8,442 nt of DNA from Desulfobulbaceae bacterium (GTDB taxonomy: Bacteria > Desulfobacterota > Desulfobulbia > Desulfobulbales > Desulfobulbaceae), in contig DRLX01000287.1 in NCBI GenBank assembly GCA_011322715.1, positions 1 through 8,442 of the forward strand, written 5' to 3'. The translations under genes and the position numbers were made by a program. Positions 1 to 6,266 of this stretch are shown piece by piece (the first letter of the stretch is position 1; each line of letters starts with the position of its first letter). The notes under the pieces are model-generated. The model ran no database searches, was not told where the DNA came from, and worked only from the letters and a program-made list of their open reading frames with translations.

Positions 1-1166
1 CTTGGGCCGTTTCCGGGAAGAACCTGACTTTCTATTCCGACTCTGTGGTGACGCTTGATCCCGGGTCTTGGGCCGTTTCCGGGAAGAACCTGACTTTCTA
101 TTCCGACTCTGTGGTGACGCTTGATCCCGGGTCTTGGGTGACTGCCGGACAGGGCTTGACCTTTATATCTGAATCGGTGTTTTCTTTGGAGCCAGGAGAT
201 TGTCCTGTTTCCGGCAGTAACCTTATTTTCAGGTCTGAATCAGGAATGGTGCTGGAGTTTGGCAGCCTTGGAGTGGCTGGCTACGATCTGAAGCTGTACT
301 CTGACTCTTCCGTGTCTCTTGACCTTGGCCAAGTTTCGGTTATCGGGCAGAACCTGACTTTCTATTCCGACTCTGTGATGGCGCTTGAGGCTGGGTCTTG
401 GGCGAGTACCGGTCAGAGCCTGACGTTCTATTCCGACTATGTGATGGCGCTTGAGCCAGGGTCCTGGTCCGTTTCCGGACATGATCTGACTTTCCGCTCA
501 GATGCTGTGGTGACGCTTGAGCCCGGGTCTTGGGCGACTGCCGGACAGAGCCTGAGCTTCTACTCAGATGATGTGGTGGCGCTTGAGGATGGGTCTTGGG
601 CGGTTACCGGGCAGGACCTGAACATAATTTCTGATTCAGGCATGGTGGCTGAGGCGGGTTCTTTTGCCGTGGCCGGGTTCCCGCTTAAGATGTACTCGGA
701 TTCTTCTGTGATTCTTGGATCTGGGCAGGTTTCAGTTCATGGATTCGGGCTGCTGTTTTATTCCGAATCGGTATTTTCTCTTGCCCGGGACTCTTGGACG
801 ATTACCGGGCATGGGCTGACTTTCTATTCAGACGCTGCAGTTCAGCTTGAAACCGGGTCCTGGGCGGTTGCCGGTCAGAGCCTGAGCTTCTACTCAGATG
901 CTGTGATGGCGCTTGAGCCCGGGTCCTGGGGGGTTGCCGGGCACGGTCTGACTTTTTATTCAGATGCTGCAGTTCAGCTTGAAACCGGGTCCTGGGCGGT
1001 TGCAGGTCAGGGTCTGACCTTTTTCTCTGACTCAGGGATGGTTTTGGAGTCTGGGCAATGGCAGGTTCTTGGATACAGCCTGACGTTCAATCTGTCTGAG
1101 ACCGTCCCTCTGGAAACGGGAAGCTTGGTAGTTTCTGGCCATTTCCTGTCAATGTATGGCAGCATA
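1..1166 (+). repeat. 66-bp (22-codon) tandem repeat array
   Basis: There are seventeen in-frame 66-bp units from 45 to 1166, plus a partial unit at 1-44. Most units are diverged, but 1-66 and 67-132 are identical, and the match runs on to 138. Units 13 and 15 (from 837 and 969) share a long near-identical stretch at 132-bp spacing. A higher-order period of six units (396 bp) is also visible: units 4, 10 and 16 all begin Gly-Met-Val, and units 5 and 11 share the S-V-x-L-x-x-G-Q-V-S-V pattern. The mixture of old diverged copies and one exact copy suggests repeated unequal exchange or slippage. Confidence 0.9.
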
Positions 1167-1274
1167 CCTTACGGAGAAGTAGGCCGAACGGTGGCCTGCG
1201 TGAGTAGCCCGAGAGATTTACACCCTATTAGGACGGAAGAGACCGTCATTGCAATAAAAGGAGCGACACTGTGA
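1..1274 (+). CDS. Phage repeat protein (22-residue repeats), probable tail/fibre-associated structural protein, 5' end outside the window
   Basis: The frame is open from the first base, so the gene begins upstream. The GTG at 45 lies inside a repeat and is not a credible start. At least 423 residues are visible: 17 full 22-residue repeats, part of another at the left edge, and a 35-residue non-repeated C-terminal tail rich in charged residues and Thr/Val. The repeat pattern is roughly hydrophobic-x-x-L-E-x-G-S-W-x-V-x-G-x-x-L-x-F-Y-S-D-S, with nearly invariant Gly and alternating hydrophobic residues, which suggests stacked short beta-strands. From memory, similar Gly-Ser-Phe/x-x-x-Gly-Gln repeats occur in phage virion proteins near tail adaptor genes. 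There is no signal peptide or membrane segment in the visible part. The stop codon overlaps the next start (GTGA), implying translational coupling to the adaptor-like gene. A tail-tip, fibre or spike role is inferred; the exact function is unknown. Confidence 0.8.
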   Translation, partial: WAVSGKNLTFYSDSVVTLDPGSWAVSGKNLTFYSDSVVTLDPGSWVTAGQGLTFISESVFSLEPGDCPVSGSNLIFRSESGMVLEFGSLGVAGYDLKLYSDSSVSLDLGQVSVIGQNLTFYSDSVMALEAGSWASTGQSLTFYSDYVMALEPGSWSVSGHDLTFRSDAVVTLEPGSWATAGQSLSFYSDDVVALEDGSWAVTGQDLNIISDSGMVAEAGSFAVAGFPLKMYSDSSVILGSGQVSVHGFGLLFYSESVFSLARDSWTITGHGLTFYSDAAVQLETGSWAVAGQSLSFYSDAVMALEPGSWGVAGHGLTFYSDAAVQLETGSWAVAGQGLTFFSDSGMVLESGQWQVLGYSLTFNLSETVPLETGSLVVSGHFLSMYGSIPYGEVGRTVACVSSPRDLHPIRTEETVIAIKGATL

Positions 1275-1765
1275 TTATCCACGATGGTACTTCTGTTCCT
1301 GTCCTTATGGACCCGCAGGACCCTGACGACGCCAAACGGTACACGGTTATGCTGAGGCCACCGGTTTGGTCCCCTTCTCAGCTTTGTTACGAAAAGGAGT
1401 CCGTGGTGCTCCCTTCCCAGTTTTCAGGGTTCTATGGATTGGCCCGGAGTGGAGGGATTACGGGGAATTCCGAGCCGGTATTTCCCTCGAAATCCAACGT
1501 GGTTGTTGTTGATGGGGGAGTGGAATGGGTGATGCGTCCGTATGATTTCATTCTTCTTCCTGGAATGACCTTGGCCTCCGCTACTTGGTCTGCAGACAAT
1601 CCGGCAGTGCAATTTTCTTCTGAGCAGACGAACAGCGATAAGACCTCCATGCTCATTTCAGGACTTCCTGCTTCCGTGGAAAAAGTTCTCATAACTGTGA
1701 GATTGGTTTACAATCCAGAAGGTCAAGAGGACAAAAGCTTTATCATTCCTGTTGCTCAGATGTGA
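1271..1765 (+). CDS. Probable phage fibre-tail adaptor-like structural protein
   Basis: 164 residues from GTG at 1271. The start is supported by AAAGGAG at 1257-1263, seven bases upstream, and by the 4-nt GTGA overlap with the repeat protein gene. Residues 1-30 contain D-P-x-D-P-D-D-x-x-x-Y. Residues about 33-89 carry a pattern common in phage virion proteins: Gly-x-x-Gly-x-x-Glu-Pro-x-Phe-Pro (61-72), then V-D-G-G-V-E-W (80-86). Residues about 97-164 (L-P-G-M-T-L-A-S-A-T-W-S onwards) look like a small Ig-like beta domain of the kind seen in proteins named phage fibre-tail adaptors. There is no signal peptide or membrane segment. The position directly after the repeat protein fits a partner that fixes it to the tail. 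The adaptor name rests on remembered sequence patterns, so the family is moderately sure and the role inferred. Confidence 0.6.
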   Translation: MIIHDGTSVPVLMDPQDPDDAKRYTVMLRPPVWSPSQLCYEKESVVLPSQFSGFYGLARSGGITGNSEPVFPSKSNVVVVDGGVEWVMRPYDFILLPGMTLASATWSADNPAVQFSSEQTNSDKTSMLISGLPASVEKVLITVRLVYNPEGQEDKSFIIPVAQM

Positions 1766-1800
1766 CGGGAGCTCACCCAGGCAACTGATGGAGACCCATT

Positions 1801-2223
1801 ATGGCCGTTTTTAATAAATTCGATGTTTTCTCTGAGGATCTGGCCAGTGCCAAGCACAACCTGGACGGTTCCACGCACTCTCTGAAACTGCTGCTGACCA
1901 ACACGGCTCCGGTTGCCTCCAATGCGGTGCTGGCGGATCTCACTGAGATCGCTGCTGGCAATGGCTACAATGCCGGCGGTCTGGCGCTTTCGTACACCCG
2001 GGCACGGTCTGGCAATGTCACCAAAATTACCTGTGCCGATACCAGTTTGACGGCTTCAGGCGGCACCATTGGCCCCTATCGTTATGCGGTTCTGTACAAC
2101 GCTACTGCAGCCAACGGGCCTCTGATCGGGTGGTGGGATCGCGGCGCAGCCAAAACCATCGAAGACGCCGGCACTGAAAACTTCGATTTCGATGATGTGA
2201 ATGGCGCATTCACTATCTCATAA
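1801..2223 (+). CDS. Phage structural protein of unknown role (tail-type, about 140 residues)
   Basis: 140 residues from ATG at 1801, with GGAGA at 1790-1794 as ribosome binding site, 35 nt after the previous gene. The sequence fits a small family seen in phage structural regions: an N-terminal F-N-K-F-x-x-F-x-E-D-L-A, then L-T-N-T-A-P-x-A-S-N-x-V-L-A-D (32-46), T-A-S-G-G-x-I-G-P-Y-R-Y (84-95) and P-L-I-G-W-W (107-112). It appears to be all-beta, with no membrane segment. Leucine codons are mostly CTG, like the capsid gene and unlike the portal or M23 genes, which suggests a virion component made in many copies. Such proteins are usually annotated only as hypothetical or phage structural proteins. 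A tail-tube, fibre or decoration role cannot be decided from sequence. Confidence 0.65.
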   Translation: MAVFNKFDVFSEDLASAKHNLDGSTHSLKLLLTNTAPVASNAVLADLTEIAAGNGYNAGGLALSYTRARSGNVTKITCADTSLTASGGTIGPYRYAVLYNATAANGPLIGWWDRGAAKTIEDAGTENFDFDDVNGAFTIS

Positions 2224-2238
2224 CCTACGAGGATACCT

Positions 2239-2406
2239 ATGATGAAAGCATTGCTTCTGCGGCTCTCTGAGCCATCCACCTATGCGGGCCTGGCCGGTCT
2301 TGCTGTTGTACTGGGAATGACGGCTGACGAGTATATGACCTATGCGGCAGCCTTGGCTGGAGTTTTCTCCACTATCGCTGTAATTCTGGGGGAGAAATCC
2401 CAGTGA
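2239..2406 (+). CDS. Small two-helix membrane protein, holin-like
   Basis: 55 residues from ATG at 2239; a second ATG at 2242 is equally usable. GAGGA at 2229-2233 lies 5 or 8 bases upstream. The protein has a basic start (M-M-K-A-L-L-L-R), then L-S-E-P-S-T-Y-A-G, then two short hydrophobic segments (about 15-27 and 33-51) separated by an acidic turn (T-A-D-E), and ends G-E-K-S-Q. This layout and the E-P-S-T-(W/Y)-A-G-L motif match small phage proteins often found before endolysin genes and called holins, as I recall them. Its stop overlaps the GTG start of the M23 peptidase gene by 4 nt, a typical holin-endolysin arrangement. A holin would make inner-membrane holes that release the lysin at a timed moment. 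That role is inferred from size, topology and neighbour. Confidence 0.65.
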   Translation: MMKALLLRLSEPSTYAGLAGLAVVLGMTADEYMTYAAALAGVFSTIAVILGEKSQ

Positions 2407-2804
2407 TTCCCACCCAGCGTCCTATGGACGGCTTTGGCTCCGGGGAGTTTGGTGCTCCCCGGGCCTATGGGAAGCACAACGGAGTAGACATTGTTGGGCT
2501 CCCGGGCTCCCCCATCGTTTCTCTGTGTGCGGGTAAGTTGACAAAAATAGGATACCCGTATGATCCCAAAGACCCGGTTAAGGGGTTCCTCCGATACATC
2601 CAGGTTACCCGCTTGGACGGCCTGAGATTCCGCTATTTCTATGCCTCGACCCGATTGGAAGTAGGGCGGAGAATAGAGATTGGGCAAGTTATCGGATCTC
2701 TTCAGAATGTCAGCCATGCCTACGATGCCAGGATGCTCCCGCACCTGCATTTCGAGGTGATAGATACTGAGGGGGAGTATCTGGACCCCAATCAGTTTTT
2801 CTAA
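2403..2804 (+). CDS. M23-family (LytM-like) peptidase, probable endolysin or virion-associated lysin
   Basis: 133 residues, starting at GTG 2403 with GGGGGAG at 2388-2394, eight bases upstream; the start overlaps the holin-like stop. The zinc-site motifs of M23 metallopeptidases are present: H25-x-x-x-D29 (K-H-N-G-V-D) and H114-L-H116 (P-H-L-H-F-E-V), with the G-x-x-(I/V)-x-x-x-x-x-G-K-L strand pattern between. The family cleaves peptide cross-links in peptidoglycan. The usual T-x-Y-A-H-L motif, which supplies another active-site histidine, reads Y-F-Y-A-S-T here (78-83), so that His is replaced by Ser82. From memory, some phage members share this change. The protein is just the catalytic core, with no signal peptide, membrane anchor or cell-wall-binding domain, so export would need the neighbouring holin or packaging in the virion. 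Peptidase family is fairly sure; lysis versus entry role is open. Confidence 0.8.
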   Translation: MIPTQRPMDGFGSGEFGAPRAYGKHNGVDIVGLPGSPIVSLCAGKLTKIGYPYDPKDPVKGFLRYIQVTRLDGLRFRYFYASTRLEVGRRIEIGQVIGSLQNVSHAYDARMLPHLHFEVIDTEGEYLDPNQFF

Positions 2805-2817
2805 TCCCTGGAATTTA

Positions 2818-2846
2818 TTGCCAAGAATGGACGGTCTTGGTATTCT
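2818..2846 (+). promoter_or_regulatory. Candidate sigma70-type promoter before the portal gene
   Basis: TTGCCA (2818-2823, 5 of 6 to the -35 consensus), a 17-nt spacer, then TATTCT (2841-2846, 4 of 6) preceded by TG-G, an extended -10. The same -35 hexamer occurs in the stronger promoter at 7559. The start would fall near 2853, leaving a leader of about 25 nt before ATG 2877. An inverted repeat, CCAAGA (2821-2826) with TCTTGG (2835-2840), fills the spacer. It lies in the only sizeable gap (69 nt) between the lysis-like and head genes. Confidence 0.4.
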
Positions 2847-2876
2847 TCCGGTAACCTGATCTCGTAGGGACCCTTG

Positions 2877-4346
2877 ATGGCTGCCCAAACTTCGCCTCCA
2901 GTAGTGCTTCCAAGAAAAGTGCGAAGCTCTCAAACTTCCCAGACTAAAACTTCTGGGAAGAAGCGCGGTGAGCAGTTCAGAAAAGACAACCAGCCAGCTC
3001 TGAACCAAGCAATCCGGGATTATCGAAATTCCTTGGATGAGACTCAAACGCTACGAGACCTGTACGAGACCGATGGCTTGGTCAGTACCGCCGTCACATC
3101 CATGGTCAGAATTGCAAGCAGCGGCATTTCTCTGGCGGCGTTCACTACCGGATCAAACGAGTTCAGCCGAGAAGGGCTGATGGTGGCAGAGTCTGTCATT
3201 TCTTCATTGGACACCCTCTGGGACTATTCCAAGGGGTACTCCGACAAGCTCAGTCTGAATGCCCTGTCTGAAACACTTCTTTTGGAGGCCGCCTTGACAG
3301 GGGGAGTTGCCATAGAAGGCGTGATGGGCACTGACAGGTTCTTGGATCGGATTGTGCCGTTCGACTATTCCACCGTAATCTGGAAGTCGGACGGAAAAGG
3401 CTCCAGAAAGCCCTACCAGAAGCGCTCTGCGTCCTCCCAGGGGAAGACTGGGGACATTTCTCTGGATCTTCCTACGATATGGATTGCTGAGTGTGCCAAG
3501 CCCACGGACCGGATTTATTCAGTTTCCTATATGGTGTCCAGCCTGAAAAGGCTGTTTCACTATGACGAATTCATTGAGGACATGCGCCGCGTTATCCGGC
3601 AGAATGGGGCACCGCGCTTGCTGGTAAAACTGGATACCCAGAAAGTTCTCCAGTCCGCCCCTGCTGGAGTGAAGAATGACCCGGACAAGTTGAAAAAGCA
3701 TTTTGACAGTGTGCTCAATGCCGTGGAGCAGCGGGTGAAAAACCTGTCTCCTGAAGATAGCCTGGTGTACTACGACACAACGGAAGTCGATTCCGTAGCA
3801 TCTGCCGGGGAAAAGAAAGACTACAAGGATATGTTGGATGCGTTGTCTGGTCTGGCAGCTTCCGCCATGAAGTCCAATCCCTCTATTCTTGGTCTTCGCC
3901 TTGGAGGAAGTCAGAACACGTCTTCTACCGAGTCCATGCTGTTCACGCATATTGCCAAAATGCTGCAGGGTCCAGTAGAACAAGTTCTCAGCCGGGCGCT
4001 TACGCTGGCAGTGAGACTCTATGGCATTGATGCGTATGTAAAAGTCAACTACAAGCCTATTGACTTGAGACCTGAGATGGAGCTGGAGGGGCACAAAGCC
4101 ATCCAACAACGCAGAGTGATGGAGCTTCTGAGCACAGGTCGCATCACAGACGATGAGGCGCAGCAAATGTTGGGCCTGGGCTCGTTGCCCGATACGGCTC
4201 CTCGTCTGTCTGGAACTTTTTTTCTGGACATGAGCCAGCCTGTCGATGCAACGATCCCGGGACTCAGAGACAACACTAATGGACGCCAGTTGGCTCCGGA
4301 CACCCCAGCCTCCAGCGGCGGAAAAGACAATCAGAGGAAATCGTGA
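2877..4346 (+). CDS. Phage portal protein
   Basis: 489 residues from ATG 2877, which has GGGA at 2867-2870 six bases upstream. The frame also offers TTG at 2874, but its spacing is too short. The portal forms the dodecameric ring at one capsid vertex through which DNA is packaged and to which the tail joins. Supporting features are the family-typical length, a basic N-terminus (residues about 10-45), L-R-D-L-Y-E-T-D-G-L-V-S-T-A-V (about 59-73) near the start of the stem/wing region, and a C-terminal part like other portals: G-P-V-E-Q-V-L-S-R-A-L, then L-R-P-E-M-E-L-E (about 397-404) and T-G-R-I-T-D-D-E-A-Q-Q-M-L-G (about 420-433), followed by a disordered polar tail. Immediate overlap with the prohead protease (TGATG) is the usual portal-protease order. 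Codon use is mixed, as expected for a low-copy protein. Confidence 0.88.
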   Translation: MAAQTSPPVVLPRKVRSSQTSQTKTSGKKRGEQFRKDNQPALNQAIRDYRNSLDETQTLRDLYETDGLVSTAVTSMVRIASSGISLAAFTTGSNEFSREGLMVAESVISSLDTLWDYSKGYSDKLSLNALSETLLLEAALTGGVAIEGVMGTDRFLDRIVPFDYSTVIWKSDGKGSRKPYQKRSASSQGKTGDISLDLPTIWIAECAKPTDRIYSVSYMVSSLKRLFHYDEFIEDMRRVIRQNGAPRLLVKLDTQKVLQSAPAGVKNDPDKLKKHFDSVLNAVEQRVKNLSPEDSLVYYDTTEVDSVASAGEKKDYKDMLDALSGLAASAMKSNPSILGLRLGGSQNTSSTESMLFTHIAKMLQGPVEQVLSRALTLAVRLYGIDAYVKVNYKPIDLRPEMELEGHKAIQQRRVMELLSTGRITDDEAQQMLGLGSLPDTAPRLSGTFFLDMSQPVDATIPGLRDNTNGRQLAPDTPASSGGKDNQRKS

Positions 4347-5791
4347 TGGGAAAGAAAATTAGCGTTGGAGAAGTGTCTGGGACCAATCTCAGCATGTGGT
4401 TGGGAGAGGAGACCTCTTTCTATCGTGTTCTCGCGGCGGAGAAATGGATTCAGGACAATCCCCGGGAAGCGGCGTCTGAAAAGTTCGATAGCACTGACGA
4501 GCTGCTGGATGAATTGGTGGATGCGATTTATGAGGAGCATGGCAATCTGGCTATCATTACTATCCAGGGATCTCTGACAAATCGGGATTCCTTCTGGAAC
4601 CTGGTCTTTGGCCTGACCTCCTACAACACAATCGCTGCAGCGCTTAACCGCGCCGTGGAAGACGAAAACATCACTGACATTATTCTGAGCCTATCTACAT
4701 CCGGTGGAGATGCTGAGGGCATCGGGGCCATTGCTGAGAATATCAAAGTGGCTGACGGCATGAAGCCTGTTTACGCATTTTCCAACACGAAAGCGCTGTC
4801 CGCAGGATACTGGATTGCTTCTGCGGCCAGAAAGATTTATGGGGCACCCATGTCTGAGTGGGGGTCTGTTGGCGCGATAGTGGTACACACTCAGTATGCC
4901 AAAGCTTTGAAAGAGCGAGGTCTTGGAGTGACGGTTTTTCGGGGAGGGAAGTACAAAGCGCTTGGGCACCCTGCTGAAGAATTGTCAGATAAGGCTAAAA
5001 AACTCTTTCAAAAGAAAGTGGATACTCTGTACAATTTCTTCTTGGGAGCAGTTACGGAAAATCGCAAGGCTCTTGAGATCTCTGCAAAAGATTCCTGGGC
5101 CGAAGGCCAAGTGTTTTTTGCCGAGGAAGCGAAGAGGTTAAAGCTGGTGGACAGCGTGACTTCTTTTAACGACCTGATTTCTTCACTGGTCAAGGTCGAA
5201 AATCCGGACGGGGGCGTAGCAGCCTCTGGGACAGTGAGAAACTTTGATGGAGAAACTGAGATGAAAAAAGTTGTTCTCGATAAGGCTGCGCTGGCCCAGC
5301 TTGCGAGTGGAGTCCCTGCCGAACAGATTGCTGGTGCTGAAGCCGGTGCCAATGCCGGTGCCAATGCCGGTGCTGAAGACGGTGCCAATGCCGGTGCTGA
5401 AGACGGTGCCAATGCCGGTGCTGAGAGCAGCCAGGCTATGGTTGCCTTTTTGCGGGCAGAGCTGAAAGAAGTTCGTGCAGAATTGGCTGAGAGCGTTGGC
5501 CAGGCAGCCATTTTGAAGGCTGAGAATTCCGCGCTCACCAACCAAGTGGACAGTCTGAAAGTTATTGCTGTTGAGTCCACTGAGCGACTCGGGGTTGGTA
5601 TCAACAAGAGTATCGCTGGCCTGGATACTCTGTCTGTGGATGCTTTGATCCAGCAGTATTCCCTGGTGAAAGCGGATTTCTACGAAAAATTCAAAGTCGG
5701 TCAAACGACCGAAACAGCGGGGGCTGGCAATGAGGGTGTAGACCTCAAGGCCGAGGCCCGTAAAATCGGCCTGGTGCCCAAAGCGCAATAA
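4346..5791 (+). CDS. S49-family prohead protease with fused C-terminal scaffold (lambda C-like)
   Basis: 481 residues from ATG 4346, which overlaps the portal stop and has AGAGGA at 4333-4338 seven bases upstream. A GTG at 4343 is too close to that site. Residues about 65-285 form an SppA/S49 serine protease: A-I-I-T-I-Q-G-S-L, then S-T-S-G-G (118-122), the nucleophile in L-S-A-G-Y-W (Ser152) and the probable general base in G-K-Y-K-A (Lys204). The Ser-Lys spacing of 52 matches that of bacterial SppA as I recall it. There is no signal peptide, as expected for an intracellular prohead enzyme. Then come a linker, a Gly-Ala-Asn/Glu-Asp repeat (330-361), a coiled coil (about 364-406) and a charged, Lys-rich end, all typical of a scaffold. 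It cuts itself and the scaffold, and perhaps the capsid N-terminus, during maturation. The gene sits between portal and capsid genes as expected. Confidence 0.88.
   Translation: MGKKISVGEVSGTNLSMWLGEETSFYRVLAAEKWIQDNPREAASEKFDSTDELLDELVDAIYEEHGNLAIITIQGSLTNRDSFWNLVFGLTSYNTIAAALNRAVEDENITDIILSLSTSGGDAEGIGAIAENIKVADGMKPVYAFSNTKALSAGYWIASAARKIYGAPMSEWGSVGAIVVHTQYAKALKERGLGVTVFRGGKYKALGHPAEELSDKAKKLFQKKVDTLYNFFLGAVTENRKALEISAKDSWAEGQVFFAEEAKRLKLVDSVTSFNDLISSLVKVENPDGGVAASGTVRNFDGETEMKKVVLDKAALAQLASGVPAEQIAGAEAGANAGANAGAEDGANAGAEDGANAGAESSQAMVAFLRAELKEVRAELAESVGQAAILKAENSALTNQVDSLKVIAVESTERLGVGINKSIAGLDTLSVDALIQQYSLVKADFYEKFKVGQTTETAGAGNEGVDLKAEARKIGLVPKAQ
5261..5791 (+). CDS. Probable nested in-frame scaffold protein (internal start, Nu3-like)
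   Basis: An ATG at 5261 is in frame with the protease gene (Met306) and has GGAGA at 5249-5253, seven bases upstream, a good internal ribosome binding site. It falls after the protease domain and just before the scaffold part, where the sequence restarts M-K-K-V-V-L-D-K. The product would be 176 residues: a short helical start, the Gly/Ala-rich repeat (residues 25-56), a coiled coil (about 59-101) and a basic C-terminus. In phage lambda the C protease gene likewise contains the scaffold gene Nu3 in frame, and free scaffold is needed in excess over protease. The site is directly visible; production of the short form is inferred. Confidence 0.6.
   Translation: MKKVVLDKAALAQLASGVPAEQIAGAEAGANAGANAGAEDGANAGAEDGANAGAESSQAMVAFLRAELKEVRAELAESVGQAAILKAENSALTNQVDSLKVIAVESTERLGVGINKSIAGLDTLSVDALIQQYSLVKADFYEKFKVGQTTETAGAGNEGVDLKAEARKIGLVPKAQ
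5333..5428 (+). repeat. 12-bp minisatellite encoding a Gly-Ala-Asn/Glu linker
   Basis: Eight contiguous 12-bp units alternate mainly between GGTGCCAATGCC (Gly-Ala-Asn-Ala; four identical copies at 5345, 5357, 5381 and 5405) and GGTGCTGAAGAC (Gly-Ala-Glu-Asp; 5369 and 5393). The edge units are variants at 5333 and 5417. A 24-bp period is also clear. All units keep the frame, giving a flexible acidic linker inside the scaffold part of the protease-scaffold protein. Confidence 0.92.
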
Positions 5792-5816
5792 CAGGCATCA
5801 CTAAAGAGGAACTATC

Positions 5817-6254
5817 ATGGCTTTTGTAAAACAAATGACGGTTGCCCCCTATCTTCCTGATCGTGTCGAAGCGCTTGGGGATAACACGGGTCAATACAGC
5901 GACAAAGACATCGGTAAGGCGATGAAACAGAATGCTGCTGGCTATCTGGAGCAATGCGCCAGCGGCGACGAAATCTACGGATTTGTTACCGCCGTGGAGC
6001 CGGCTACCGAAGACGGCCACAGCATCGGCTCTGTTTCCTGCGATGTCAACAAGGAAGCGTATGCCGTAGATGAAGTCGGCGGTCTGACCCGGGGTGCCCG
6101 GGTTGTTGCCGGCACCCCTACGGCGCTTGGTACTGCCACTCCTGATGGTGGCAACGTGATCGCGGCTTCTGCAGCTACTGCAGTTCATGCCTGGATCGTG
6201 GTGGAAACCTATGGTGGAGCTGCGGGCGACCGCGTACTGCTCCGCAAAGTGTAA
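5817..6254 (+). CDS. Capsid decoration-type / head-associated structural protein
   Basis: 145 residues from ATG 5817, with AAAGAGGA at 5803-5810 six bases upstream. It lies between the protease-scaffold and the capsid gene, the usual place for a head decoration protein such as lambda gpD. Visible patterns are D-I-G-K-A-M-K (31-37), G-D-E-I-Y-G-F-V-T-A-V-E-P-A-T (50-64), a V-V-A-G-T (96-100) strand and a C-terminal strand ending R-V-L-L-R-K-V. These recall small beta-barrel proteins that come before capsid genes in other phages. There is no signal peptide or membrane segment. It probably binds the outer shell and stabilises it after expansion. Codon use is CTG-biased like the capsid gene, which suggests high copy number. 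The role is from position and resemblance; no direct motif proves capsid binding. Confidence 0.68.
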   Translation: MAFVKQMTVAPYLPDRVEALGDNTGQYSDKDIGKAMKQNAAGYLEQCASGDEIYGFVTAVEPATEDGHSIGSVSCDVNKEAYAVDEVGGLTRGARVVAGTPTALGTATPDGGNVIAASAATAVHAWIVVETYGGAAGDRVLLRKV

Positions 6255-6266
6255 GGAGGGCAGGAA

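Noticed and set aside
45..47. GTG at 45 as the start of the repeat protein gene
   Set aside because: It lies inside a repeat unit, and the same frame is open with the same repeat sequence back to base 1. No ribosome binding site precedes it.
2819..2842. Hairpin CCAAGA/TCTTGG as a terminator after the M23 gene
   Set aside because: The stem is only 6 bp plus a wobble and an end pair, with an 8-nt loop and no T-run; the promoter reading explains the site better.
2340..3047. 235-codon antisense frame spanning the M23 gene and the portal start
   Set aside because: It crosses two well-supported sense genes and the gap between them, with no motifs.
5333..5428. 12-bp repeats as a CRISPR array or iteron origin
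   Set aside because: Units are contiguous without spacers, stay in frame, and encode a low-complexity linker within a gene.
5008..5788. Long antisense frames opposite the protease-scaffold gene (5008-5607 and 5183-5788)
   Set aside because: They mirror the repeats and codon pattern of the + strand gene, have no credible ribosome binding site, and the sense strand has clear protein motifs.
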